Part shown: piece by piece, positions 24,419-35,600 of the stretch
Layout of the letters: every line of letters starts with the position of its first letter
How positions within the stretch are numbered: the stretch's first letter is position 1
Source of the DNA: VXRD01 sp965242535
GTDB lineage: Bacteria; Latescibacterota; UBA2968
Length of the DNA: 64,000 nt
Direction: 5' to 3'
Assembly (NCBI GenBank): GCA_965242535.1
Contig: OZ251458.1
Location: forward strand, 4,030,001 to 4,094,000
Notes under the pieces: model-generated
The model's database searches: none
What the model was told of the DNA's origin: nothing
The model's input: the letters and a program-made list of their open reading frames with translations, nothing else
Position numbers and translations under genes: made by a program

Positions 24419-27355
24419 ATGATTGACGCAAAGCTGTTGATCGTGCAAGGCGATTCCGGATCCGCACATCTGGAAGAACGCCTGCGAGGTTTGGGGTATG
24501 AGGTGTGTGCCGCGGTTTCGTGCGGGCGGCAGGCCATTGAAAAAGCCGTTGCCATGGGGCCCGATCTCGCCCTGATCGATCTCGAGCTCAAAGGGGATGT
24601 CAGCGGCGTTGAAGTGGCCGAAGAGATCGACATTCCAGCGATCTATTTGACGGATGGGGCAGAGGAAAAGCTGTTGCAACGGGCGCAGGCGACCCAGCCA
24701 TTCGGCTATGTGCTCAAACCCGTCGAAGATCGACAACTCCACCTCAACATCCAAACCGCTCTTTCCATCGCCGAGCGGGAAGGGAAGTGCCGAGCAAAAA
24801 AGACCTTGTGGAAACAGAGGATCGCCGAGTTACAGAATCGGACCTCATGGATGGAAACCATTGTTAATAGCATCAGCGATGGCGTGATCGTCGCCGATTC
24901 AAAGGGAAAATTCAACCTCGTCAATCCAAGTGTCCGACAAATTACCGGTATAGACACGATGGATTACGTCCCCGATAAATGGGCCGATCGATATGGCGTC
25001 TTTTATTTGGATCGAGAAACCGCGGTGCCCGCGGATGAGCTTCCCCTCGCGCGTGCCATGCGCGGCGAGAGCACAGACGATGTCGAATTGTTCGTCAAAA
25101 ACGAAAAAAAGCCGGATGGCGTTTATATCAGCGTCAGCGGCAGGCCCCTCATCGATGGCGAAGGCGTTTTGAAAGGCGGCCTCGTCGTTTTGCGCGATAT
25201 GACAAAAAACAAAAAATCGGAGGCCGAACTGGCACAGACGATTGCCGAGTTGGAGAATCAAACCCAACTGATGAAAATCGTTTTTAACAGCATCAGCGAT
25301 GGCGTGATCGCCGTCGATAAAGACGGAAAACACCTGATTTGCAATCGGAGTGCGAAGCGAATGGGCGGCACCCACAGGCCGAATAGCAGTACCAAGGGAT
25401 GGGCTGAAAAGTACGGTATTTTTTATCCCGACAAAGAAACGCTGATGCCCGCGGATGAGCTTCCCCTCGTGCGCGCCATACGCGGGGATCGGGTAGATAG
25501 TATGGAGTGTTTTGTACGCAATAGGAGAAGACCGCAGGGGGTTTATATGAGTGTGAGTTCCAGACCCCTCAAGGACAGTGCGGGTACTTTGAAAGGGGGT
25601 GTGGTCGTCACTCGCGATGTCACGAAGCTCAAGCAGGCAGAAGCCGAATTGAAGCAGACCATCGCGGACCTGCAGAGCCAGACCCAACTGATGGAAACCG
25701 TTTTTAACAGCATCAGCGATGGCGTCGTGGTCGGCGATGCAGAGGGAAAATTCAGCATTTTTAACCCCAATGCCGAAGAAATCGTCGGCATCGGTATGTT
25801 GGATGTTCCCCCCGATCAGTGGGCAGACCAATACGGTATCTTTTTCGGCGATCAAAAAACCCCCATGCCAATGGATGAACTTCCCCTCGTGCGCGCCATA
25901 CGGGGGGAATCGACAGACAATATCGAGTTGTTTATACGCAATAAAAAAAAGCCGGATGGCGTTTATATCAGCGTGAGTGGACGCCCCTTGGAAACGAATA
26001 CAGAGGGTTACGGAGGAGGCGTGATCGTCTTTCGCGACGTCACAGACGAAAAAAAGTCCGAGGTCAAGTTGGAACAAACGGTGCGGGAGTTGCAAAGTCA
26101 TAACGAACTGATGGAGGCCACGTTTAACAGCATCAGCGATGGCATTGTCGTCGCCGATGAAGGGGGCAACTTCCTGTATGTAAATCCCAGGGCCGAAGAA
26201 ATTGTCGGCTTGGGCGAGACCGACGCGGCTCCAGATGCATGGCCCGAAACATACGGCTGTTTTTACGCCGATAGAAAGACGCTCGTCAAAACAGAGGATC
26301 TGCCGCTCATCCGGGCTATATCCGGCAACGAGAGCATAGATGAGGTGGATTTGTTCATACGCAACGAGAGAAAGCCGGATGGCGTTTATATCCGAGTGAG
26401 CGGGCGACCTTTGAGCAACGATAGAGACGAGATCAAAAGGGGTGTGATCACGTTCCGCGATGTCACCGATCAGATGGTCGCCACAGAAGCGTTGGAACGC
26501 GCGTTCGCGCAAGGGAGGTTGGAGATGGTCGATACCATTCTCCACAATATCGGCAATGCGATCAACAGCATAACCATAGGAATTGAGACCGTTCACCAGA
26601 ATTTGATGGACGATCACTTGACGCGGCGTCTCTGCGCGCTCGCCGATGCGATCAAAGCGCGTCGCGATGATTGGATCGGCTACTTGAAAAATGACGCGCA
26701 AGGGCAAAAGGTGATGCCGTTCATCCTCGCGCTCGCCGAGGATTTTACCAAGCGGAATGTCGCGTGGGTCAAGACGGTCGATCGCGTCAGAGATCGGGCG
26801 AAGCACATTGCCGATATCGTCCGGACGCAAAAGGCGCTCGGCAGTCCGAGTGTCGATCGGAAAGACATCGGCCTTCGGGACGCGCTCGGCGATGCCGTCA
26901 AGGTCTTGCAAGATTCGATCCTGAAAAGGGGGATTGAGATCGAGATCGACTGCGAAAACGCGCCGAAAGAGATTCGGGTTCAAGAGAGTCAATTTCATCA
27001 GATGATGGTCAATTTGATCAAAAATGCGGTTGAAGCCATCGATGAGCGGATCGCATTGGGCGGGCTGGAGGAATTGCCTCGCATTCAGATCCGGGGCTAT
27101 ATCGAGGAAAGTTTCCTCGGCATCGAAGTGCGCGACAACGGCATTGGCATCGAAGATGAGGTTCTCAAGAAGCTCTTTGCCGCGGGCTATACCACGAAGA
27201 AATCGGGTACTGGGCTGGGGCTCCATTCCGCCGCCAATTTCGTCATCGGAGCCGGTGGGAAAATTTACCCTTTGAGTGAGGGCATCGGCAAGGGTACGAC
27301 CATGCATGTCGAGTTGCCGCTCGTCTCAGTTACCCCCCCCCCCCCCCCCATCTAA
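24419..27355 (+). CDS. Receiver plus four-PAS hybrid sensor histidine kinase
   Basis: This 978-residue signalling protein starts with a response-regulator receiver domain (residues 1-118; phospho-acceptor Asp54 in LALIDLE, Thr78, Lys100). Four near-identical PAS modules follow, each exactly 140 residues (repeat starts near 24866, 25286, 25706 and 26126). The kinase core has an unusual H-box ILHNIGNAINSI with His709 and a normal ATPase part: N-box MMVNLIKNAVEAI, DNGIGI, GTGLGLHSAANF. No membrane segment is seen, so sensing is cytoplasmic. The ORF ends in a run of 17 C's that encodes a poly-Pro tail. It is followed by a sigma-54 response regulator, its probable partner. Confidence 0.9.
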   Translation: MIDAKLLIVQGDSGSAHLEERLRGLGYEVCAAVSCGRQAIEKAVAMGPDLALIDLELKGDVSGVEVAEEIDIPAIYLTDGAEEKLLQRAQATQPFGYVLKPVEDRQLHLNIQTALSIAEREGKCRAKKTLWKQRIAELQNRTSWMETIVNSISDGVIVADSKGKFNLVNPSVRQITGIDTMDYVPDKWADRYGVFYLDRETAVPADELPLARAMRGESTDDVELFVKNEKKPDGVYISVSGRPLIDGEGVLKGGLVVLRDMTKNKKSEAELAQTIAELENQTQLMKIVFNSISDGVIAVDKDGKHLICNRSAKRMGGTHRPNSSTKGWAEKYGIFYPDKETLMPADELPLVRAIRGDRVDSMECFVRNRRRPQGVYMSVSSRPLKDSAGTLKGGVVVTRDVTKLKQAEAELKQTIADLQSQTQLMETVFNSISDGVVVGDAEGKFSIFNPNAEEIVGIGMLDVPPDQWADQYGIFFGDQKTPMPMDELPLVRAIRGESTDNIELFIRNKKKPDGVYISVSGRPLETNTEGYGGGVIVFRDVTDEKKSEVKLEQTVRELQSHNELMEATFNSISDGIVVADEGGNFLYVNPRAEEIVGLGETDAAPDAWPETYGCFYADRKTLVKTEDLPLIRAISGNESIDEVDLFIRNERKPDGVYIRVSGRPLSNDRDEIKRGVITFRDVTDQMVATEALERAFAQGRLEMVDTILHNIGNAINSITIGIETVHQNLMDDHLTRRLCALADAIKARRDDWIGYLKNDAQGQKVMPFILALAEDFTKRNVAWVKTVDRVRDRAKHIADIVRTQKALGSPSVDRKDIGLRDALGDAVKVLQDSILKRGIEIEIDCENAPKEIRVQESQFHQMMVNLIKNAVEAIDERIALGGLEELPRIQIRGYIEESFLGIEVRDNGIGIEDEVLKKLFAAGYTTKKSGTGLGLHSAANFVIGAGGKIYPLSEGIGKGTTMHVELPLVSVTPPPPPI

Positions 27356-27415
27356 TTTAGAATATTATCACATCTAAAACGATGGTTGCAACATCGATCA
27401 TCGAGAGGATCGCCG

Positions 27416-29299
27416 ATGGAATCCGAAAATTACGGCAATAATCGCGTCTTGATCGTGGATGATCAGAAAGAGATCCACGACGACTTTGTAGAAATGTTGA
27501 CGCCCGGCCTCGTGGGCGCGGCAACCGATGAGTTGGCGAGCGCGTTCCTCGTTGAGGAAGCCCAGACCTTTCTGCCGGAGTTCGAGATTTTGCACGCGAT
27601 GAGCGGGGAGGAAGCCTGCGAAATCGCAAAGGCGGGAAAGGAATCGAACCGCCCCGTTGCCCTCGCCTTCATCGACATCCGAATGCCTCCGGGCATCGAT
27701 GGGATCGAAACGACCCGTCGGATGCGGGAAATCGACCGCGACGTGGAGATCGTCATCATGACCGCGTACACGGACAAGTCTCTGCCCGAGATCATCCATG
27801 AAATGGAATTGCTCCACAAGTTGCTCTATATCAGAAAGCCTTTTACGACTGAGGAGATTATACAGATCACGCTTTCCCTGGTCGGGAAGTGGAATGTCGA
27901 ACAGGAGTTGGCGGAGAAACAGCGGCAACTCACGCTCGGGCATCAAAGGCTAAAAGCCGTGCTCGATGCGACGGGAGACGCCATGGCGATGTACGACATC
28001 CGCGGGCGCCTGCTCTTTGCCAATCGGGGGTACGAGAAGTTGTTCGACCTGGCGGAAGGCGAGATTCAGAAAATTCCGCCGCGCGATCTCATGGCGCGAT
28101 TCCAAGAGCGATTCCAAGAACCCAGCCCGTCTGACCTGGGGGGAAGGTTCCTCCTCGAGGACATCGACGCCGCGGCGGCGGCTCCTGCGGATCAGTTGCC
28201 AAAACAGCGGCTGTTCTATCAATCCACGACACCGGTGCGCGATGGGCGAGAGGATGTCATCGGCAATCTTTACGTGTACCGCGATGTGTCCAAAGAGGTC
28301 GAGGTCGAGCGGATGAAAGCCGAAGTGTTGCGCTTGCGTACCGAGCTGGAAACGACCTACTCCTTCGCAGGCATGGTGGGAGCCAGCCCTCAAATGCAGC
28401 GGGTCTATGCGCTGATAAAGCAGGCCGCCGAGAGCGAGATCACGGTGCTCATTCGAGGCGAGAGCGGCACTGGCAAGGAGTTGGTCGCCAAGTCGTTTCA
28501 CTTCAACAGCTCGCGAAAGACGGGGCCATTTCTCGCCATCAATTGCGCGGCCATTCCCGAAGCGCTCATCGAAAGCGAACTGTTCGGCCATGAACGGGGG
28601 TCTTTTACCGGGGCGACGCGGCAAAAAATCGGGGCATTCGAGCGCGCGGCCGGGGGGACGATCTTCCTCGACGAGATCGGCGACATGCAACCCGCTCTGC
28701 AAGCCAAGCTGTTGCGCGTATTGCAGGAGCGGGAAATCTCGCGGGTCGGTGGCACGGTCACCATCTCGGTCGATATCCGAGTCATTGCGGCGACCAACAA
28801 AGACTTGGAAGATGCGGTGGAGGCGGGCGCGTTTCGCGAGGATCTGTTCTATCGCCTCGCGGCTTTCCCCATCGCGATTCCGCCACTGAGGGAACGCCGC
28901 GAAGATATTTTCCCGCTCGCCAAACACTTTCTCGAGAAACACGCCGAACGCGGCGGCAAGTCGATAAGCGGCATTTCCACGGCTGCGTTGCGACTGTTGT
29001 TGCAGTACGATTGGCCCGGCAATGTCCGCGAGTTGGAGAACGCCATCGAGCACGCCGTCGTGTTGGAGACCGCGGATGTGTTGCAAGCGAGCAACCTCCC
29101 GCCCCAATTTTCCCCGGTCGTGCCAAGTGATCCCGTGTCGTCACGGGTTTTGCCGCTGGCAGAAGTCGAGCGGCGAGCGCTGATCCGCGCCCTCGAAGCC
29201 TCGGACAACAACATCGCCGAGGCGGCTCGGGCCTTGGGCATCGACCGCGCGACCCTGTACCGAAAATTGAAGAAATACGACCTGTCCACCAAGCGTTGA
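27416..29299 (+). CDS. Sigma-54-dependent response regulator (NtrC family)
   Basis: A 627-residue activator with four parts: a receiver domain (Asp87 in AFIDIRMPPG; YIRKPF Lys), a PAS domain at about 180-295, an AAA+ sigma-54 interaction domain (Walker A GESGTGKE near residue 347, the sigma-54 contact loop as GSFTGA instead of GAFTGA, Walker B IFLDEIGD), and a Fis-type helix-turn-helix at the end (NIAEAARALGIDRATLYRKL). The ATG at 27416 is chosen for its ribosome site AGAGGA. It should be phosphorylated by the upstream kinase and activate sigma-54 promoters from distant enhancers; such sites lie directly downstream. Confidence 0.93.
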   Translation: MESENYGNNRVLIVDDQKEIHDDFVEMLTPGLVGAATDELASAFLVEEAQTFLPEFEILHAMSGEEACEIAKAGKESNRPVALAFIDIRMPPGIDGIETTRRMREIDRDVEIVIMTAYTDKSLPEIIHEMELLHKLLYIRKPFTTEEIIQITLSLVGKWNVEQELAEKQRQLTLGHQRLKAVLDATGDAMAMYDIRGRLLFANRGYEKLFDLAEGEIQKIPPRDLMARFQERFQEPSPSDLGGRFLLEDIDAAAAAPADQLPKQRLFYQSTTPVRDGREDVIGNLYVYRDVSKEVEVERMKAEVLRLRTELETTYSFAGMVGASPQMQRVYALIKQAAESEITVLIRGESGTGKELVAKSFHFNSSRKTGPFLAINCAAIPEALIESELFGHERGSFTGATRQKIGAFERAAGGTIFLDEIGDMQPALQAKLLRVLQEREISRVGGTVTISVDIRVIAATNKDLEDAVEAGAFREDLFYRLAAFPIAIPPLRERREDIFPLAKHFLEKHAERGGKSISGISTAALRLLLQYDWPGNVRELENAIEHAVVLETADVLQASNLPPQFSPVVPSDPVSSRVLPLAEVERRALIRALEASDNNIAEAARALGIDRATLYRKLKKYDLSTKR

Positions 29300-29359
29300 C
29301 AAGACGCCCTCCCGGAAGTTGTCCCGAACGACGCCCCCTCCTCTCCGTAGCTTCCCTCC

Positions 29360-29394
29360 TGTTGCAAACTGCGACAGGCGTTGCAAATTGCAAC
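29360..29394. promoter_or_regulatory. Tandem palindromes, candidate enhancer for the sigma-54 activator
   Basis: Two dyads lie 19 bp apart centre to centre: TGTTGCAAACTGCGACA (29360-29376, one mismatch) and GTTGCAAATTGCAAC (29380-29394, perfect 7-bp arms). They are about 170-200 bp upstream of the sigma-54 promoter, where enhancers of NtrC-type activators usually sit. Confidence 0.6.
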
Positions 29395-29566
29395 ACATTC
29401 CCTCCTCTTTTCTCTAAATCCCGCGTAATTAGGCAGTTGCGTAACTCCCCTCGCGTTCGATGCGATGCGCGCCCGTTGCATTTCGCCACAAGCGAAAACC
29501 ACCCACCATCCCACGCATACCCTCCATCTGACTCATTTTCAAGGGTTTAGCTCTTTTTTGCAAAGT

Positions 29567-29582
29567 TGGCACAGTTTGTGCT
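29567..29582 (+). promoter_or_regulatory. Sigma-54 (-24/-12) promoter of the giant surface protein
   Basis: TGGCAC-N5-GTGCT: GG at 29568-29569 and GC at 29580-29581 are separated by exactly ten bases, with one deviation from TGGCACRNNNNTTGCW. A transcript would start near 29593, about 35 bp before the ATG. Confidence 0.75.
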
Positions 29583-29627
29583 TTTGCAGAATAAGGTTAA
29601 GTCAATCTCTTGAGGGAGGGGAATTTT

Positions 29628-32600
29628 ATGCGTTTTTGCTACCGAGTTGTTCGAGAAATAAAAAGTTTAGCGAGTTTCTCTTTATCCGTAGCCAGCGTTG
29701 CGGGAGGTCTCGCCTTTGTGGTTGCCGCGCCGCCTGCCGAGGCGCAGTCGCAAACACCCGCTAAGCCTGCGTCGCCTACAGTGGCTCTGCGTACGACATC
29801 CCATTCTGCGACCGGTGCCGCGTTCGAGTTGAAGTTGAGTTGGACTGCCCCAAACGACAACGGCGCGTCCATCAACGACTACGATGTGCAGTACCGAAAG
29901 CAAGGCGCGTCTAACTGGACTTCCCACGCTTTCAGCGGCACTGACACGCTAACGACGATCAGCGGTTTGTCGACGGGGACGACCTACGAGGGGACGACCT
30001 ACGAGGCGCGGGTGCGGGCGAGCAATGCCGAGGGCGAGGGCGCGTGGTCGGATGCGGGCACGAGCAGCGCCAATCGCCGGCCCGCTTTCACAGAGGGCGA
30101 ACCCAACGCGCTCGGTGGTCGTACGACCACCCGCGAGGTCGCCGAGAACACAGCGGCGGGTCAAACTGTCGGCACGCCGGTAAGTGCGACAGATGCAGAT
30201 GGCGACGCGCTGACCTACTCGCTGACGGATTCCCCTGGTGATGACGTCCCCTCCCAAGAGGTCCCTCCCTTTACCTTGGACTCGAGTACGGGTCAGATCC
30301 GGGTGGGGTCCGATGCCAACTTGGACTACGAGTCAGGTACTACCACCTACATTTTGAGGGTCTATGGCGGCGATGGCAAGGTGGAGAGAGGTGTGAGGGG
30401 CGAAGACGCCATCACGGTTACTATCAATGTGACCAATGTAGATGAGGTGCCCGACAAGCCGGACGCGCCATCGGTGACGCGGGCAGCTACCGATCCGCAG
30501 ACGGCCCTGGACATCAGTTGGACCGCGCCGACCAATACGGGCCGGCCGGCGATCAGCGACTACGATGTGCATTATCGAAAGCAGGGTACAGAGACATGGA
30601 TCACTCACGCTTTCACTGGCACAGGCACGCAAGCGACGATCACGGGTTTGTCGGCGGGGACGACCTACGAGGTGGAGGTGCGAGCGGGCAATGCCGAGGG
30701 CGAGGGCGATTGGTCGGATGTGGGTACGGGTAGTACCAATCGCCCGCCGGTTTTTACCGATGGGGCAAGCACGACTCGCGAGGTCGACGAGAATACAGCG
30801 GTTGGTCAAGTTGTAGGCACGCCTGTGAGCGCGACAGATGCGGATAGCGACGCGCTGACCTACACGCTGTCGGGATCCAGTGCTTTCACGATAGATAGTG
30901 GGAGCGGTCAAATCAAGGTGGCTTCTAGCGCGACATTGGATTACGAGACCACTTCGTCCTACAGCGTGAAGGCGGCGGTTAGCGATGGCTATGGCGGCAC
31001 GGACAGCATCGCTGTCACCATCAATGTGGCCGATGTTGAGGAGCCGCCCGGCAAGCCGGACGCACCCTCGGTAACGCGGGCAACCACCGATCCGCAGACG
31101 GCCCTGGACATCAGTTGGACCGCGCCGACCAATACGGGCCGGCCGGTGATCAGCGACTACGATGTGCAGTATCGAAAGCAAGGCGCAGAGACATGGATCA
31201 CTCACGATTTCACTGGCACAGGCACGCAAGCGACGATCACGGGCTTGTCGGCGGGGACGACCTACGAGGCGCAGGTGCGGGCGCGCAATGCCGATGGCGA
31301 GGGCGATTGGTCGGATGTGGGTACGGGTAGCACCAATCGCCCACCGGTTTTTACCGATGGGGCAAGCACGACTCGCGAGGTCGACGAGAATACAGCGGCG
31401 GGTCAAGTTGTCGGCACACCGGTGAGCGCGACAGATGCGGATAGCGACGCACTGACCTACACGCTGTCGGGATCCAGTGCTTTCACGATAGATAGTGGGA
31501 GCGGTCAGATCCGGGTGGCTTCCGGCGCGACGCTGGATTACGAGACCACTTCGTCCTACAGCGTGAAGGCGGCGGTTAGCGATGGCTATGGCGGCACGGA
31601 CAGCATCGCTGTCACCATCAATGTGGCCGATGTTGAGGAGCCGCCCGACAAGCCGGACGCGCCATCGGTGGCGCGGTCAACTACCGATCCGCAGACAGCC
31701 CTGGACATCCGTTGGACCGCGCCGACCAATACGGGCCGTCCGGCGATCAGTGGCTACGATGTGCAGTATCGAAAGCAGGGCGCGTCGGAGTGGACAGATC
31801 TCCCTTTCAGTGGCACAGGCACGCAAACGACGATCACGGGCTTGTCGGCGGGGACGACCTACGAGGCGCAGGTGCGGGCGCGCAATGCCGAGGGCGAGGG
31901 CGATTGGTCGGATGAGGGCACGGGTAGTACCGATCAATCGCCTGTTTTGACTGATATCAAAACCGCCGCACCTGACCGTGCGATCACCCGCGAGGTCGCC
32001 GAGAATACGCCACCGGGCAGTGCTGTCGGCGCGCCTGTGACCGCGATCGATGGATGGGGCAATGCGCTGACCTACGCGCTGTCGGGATCCAGCGCTTTCA
32101 CAATAGATAGCGGAAGCGGTCAGATCAAGGTGGCTTCTGGCGCGACATTGGATTACGAGACCACTTCGTCCTACAGCGTGACGGTGGACATCAGCGATGG
32201 CCAAGGCAATACGGAGCGCGTTGCAGTCACGATCAACGTGATCGATGTGGACGAGAATTTGGTACCGACATTTACGGATGCAGTGGATTTTCAACGCTAT
32301 TTGCAAGGCACAGCCATCACGCCATTGGTCTTTCCCGAAGCGACCGGGGGCGATGGTGCGCTGACCTACGCGCTGACGCCACCTGCTGGATTGATCTATA
32401 CCCCACCTGCCACAGGGGAAAGCAATGGCGGTGTTATGTCTGGCGTACCAACCGAGCCAAAGGGCAAGACGCGCTACACTCTGACGGCGACCGATGAAGA
32501 TGGGGATGAGGCGACCCTGAGTTTCTTCGTTGTGGTGGAAGAGGATCAGGTGCCTGCGTTCACCGATACGGTTGGGACGCAAAGCTACGTTGAGCACAGG

Positions 32601-35600
32601 GCGATAGCCCCGCTGACGTTGCCCTTGGCGACGGGTGGCGATGGAATGTTGACTTATGCGTTGGTGCCGGATTTGCCTGCTGGTCTGAGTTTCAATCCGA
32701 CGACACGAGTTATCTCTGGTACGCCGGGCGAGACGATGGTTGCGACCGAGTACCGTTGGACAGTGACCGATGAAGATGGCGATGCGGCGACCTTGACGTT
32801 CACGATAGAGGTGGTGGCGAATCGGGTGCGGGCACTTGCGAATCAGGTGCCGGCGTTCACCGATACGGTTGGAGCGCAAAGCTACATTGAACGCAGGGCG
32901 ATAGTGCCGCTGACGTTGCCCTTGGCGACGGGTGGCGATGGAACGTTGACGTATGCGCTGGTGCCGGATTTGCCTGCTGGTCTGAGTTTCAATCGGACGA
33001 CGCGGGTTATCTCTGGTACGCCGGGCGCGACGATGGTTGCGACCAAGTACCGTTGGACAGCAACCGATGAAGATGGCGATTCAGCGACCCTGACGTTCAC
33101 GATAGAGGTGGTGCCTCCCAATTCGGTACCGACATTCACGGATGCAGTGGATTTTCAACGCTATTTGCAAGGTACAGCCATCACGCCATTGGTCTTTCCC
33201 GAAGCGACCGGGGGCGATGGTGCGCTGACCTACGCGATGATACCACCTGCTGGACTGACCTATACCCCGCCTGCCACAAGGGAAAGCAATGGCGGTGTTA
33301 TGTCTGGCGTACCAACCGAGCCAAAGGGCAAGACGCGCTATACTCTGACGGCGACCGATGAAGATGGCGATTCAGCGACCCTGAGTTTCTTTGTCGTGGT
33401 GGAAGAGGATCAGGTGCCTGCGTTCACGGATACGTTGGGAGCGCAAAGCTATGTTGAGCATCAGGCGATAGTGCCGCTGACGTTGCCCTTGGCGACGGGT
33501 GGCGATGGAATGTTGACCTACACGCTGGCGCCGGATTTGGCGTCTGGTTTGAGTTTTAATCCGACGGCGCGGGTTATCTCTGGTACGCCGAGCGAGACGA
33601 TGAGTGCGACCGAGTACCGTTGGACAGCGACCGATGAAGATGGCGATTCAGCGATCCTGACGTTCACGATAGAGGTGGCGGCGGATCCGGCGCGGGCACG
33701 TGCGAATCAGGTGCCTGCGTTCACGGATACGGTTGGAACGCAAAGCTACATTGAGCATCGGGCGATAGTGCCGCTGACGTTGCCCTTGGCGACGGGTGGC
33801 GATGGGGTGTTGACCTACTCGCTGGTGCCGGATTTGGCGTCTGGTCTGAGTTTTGATCAGACGACTCGGATTATCTCTGGTACGCCGGTTGAGACGATGA
33901 GTGCGACCGAGTACCGGTGGCGTGCGACCGATGAAGATGGCGATACGGCGACCTTGACGTTCACGATAGAGGTGGCGCCTCCCAATTCGGTGCCGGTATT
34001 CATAGATGAGATGACAGATGATCCTATGGATGATCAACCCTATGAAGTGATCCCGCCGTTCACTTTACCGGAGGCGACGAGTGGCGATGGTGTAGTGAAT
34101 TACGATCTGGAGCCGCCGTTGCCCCCTGGTCTCGAGTTTGATAAAACGACGCGGGTCGTTTCTGGCACGCCGGACGAAGATGTGGACGATACCGAGTACA
34201 ATTGGATCGCGACGGATGAAGATGGCGATCAAGCGGTCCTGACATTCATCATTGAGGCGGCGGATTTGGTGCCCGTGTTCACGGATACGGTAGCCGCACA
34301 GCAGTTCGTCAAAAATCGACCGATTGAGGTGCTGACGTTGCCTTTGGCGACGGGTGGCGATGGTGCGTTGACCTACGCGCTGACGCCTGCTCCATCTGCC
34401 GGGTTAAAATTTGATGCCGCGACTCGTGTGCTTTCGGGTACGCCGACCGAGGCGATGGCTACGACGGAGTGCATCTACACCGCGACGGACGAAGATGGCG
34501 ATGCGGCTATGCTGGTCTTCACGGTTGAAGTGGCGGAGGATCTGATACCGGTGTTCACGGAGACGGTTGGGCCGCAACGCTACCGGGTAGGTAGGGAGAT
34601 TGCGCCGCTCACATTACCGGAGGCGATCGGTGGGAATGGCGTGTTGACCTACGCGCTGACGCCTGCTCTGCCCGCTGGGTTGGTGCTCGACGCGGCGACA
34701 CGGGTCATAATCGGGGTGCCGACTACGCCGATGGATGCGAGGGCGTATAAGTGGATGGCGACAGATGAGGATGGCGATAGGGCGGAACTGAGCTTTACGA
34801 TAGCCATTGAGGTTTCAGACCGCACGCGGATTGGGGCGATCAACGAGTTGATTTTGCCCGAGCTTTCCCGTGCGATGCGAACGAGTACCCTCGACGCGCT
34901 GACGGGCCGCATTGACTGGGAAGGCATTTCGCCTGGGATCCTGAACTCGGAAGCGGCCCTTTCGTTTGTCGCCAGCAAGGTGATGGCGAGCGAATACGCG
35001 GTCAAAGAGGGCACATGGTCATGGCAGGAGATGCTCGGCGGATCGTCTTTTGCCGTCCCACTCTCCAGCGACCATGCGGACACGCTCACGGCCGGGCGCG
35101 GCAAAAGGGTTGGCGCGTTGTGGGGGGCGGGCGATTTTCGGCGCCTGAGCCTCCGTGGCGATTCCCCCGTATCATGGGATGGCGACCTCTTCGCCGCGCA
35201 TCTCGGCGCGGATATGCGCTTTGGCAATGGCGTGATCGCCGGGCTCGTCGGCTCGTGGTTTGAGGGATCGGTTGCGTACACGGATCGAGGGTATGGCGAG
35301 GCGATAGATGGCACGCACGAGAGCCGCATGGTCAGTGCCCATCCCTATTTGGGTTGGTCTTCGCCGCTGGGGTCGAACCTGTGGGCGACGGCCGGCTATG
35401 GCCGAGGCGAGATTGCGATAGACGACGAGGCGGGGCGGCAGACGAGCGACAGCGATCTGATGACCGCAGCAGCGGGTGGGCGTGCGCGCCTGTCTGGGGG
35501 ACTGTCGTCATTCGATTTGAAGGGCGAGGCGTGGATGACGCGCTTGGCGATCGATGACAATGGCGATGGGATTGAGGGGATGGCGGCGAATACCCAGCGC

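Noticed and set aside
24899..27307. Long minus-strand frame opposite the kinase
   Set aside because: It mirrors the PAS repeats and has no domain; codon-bias shadow.
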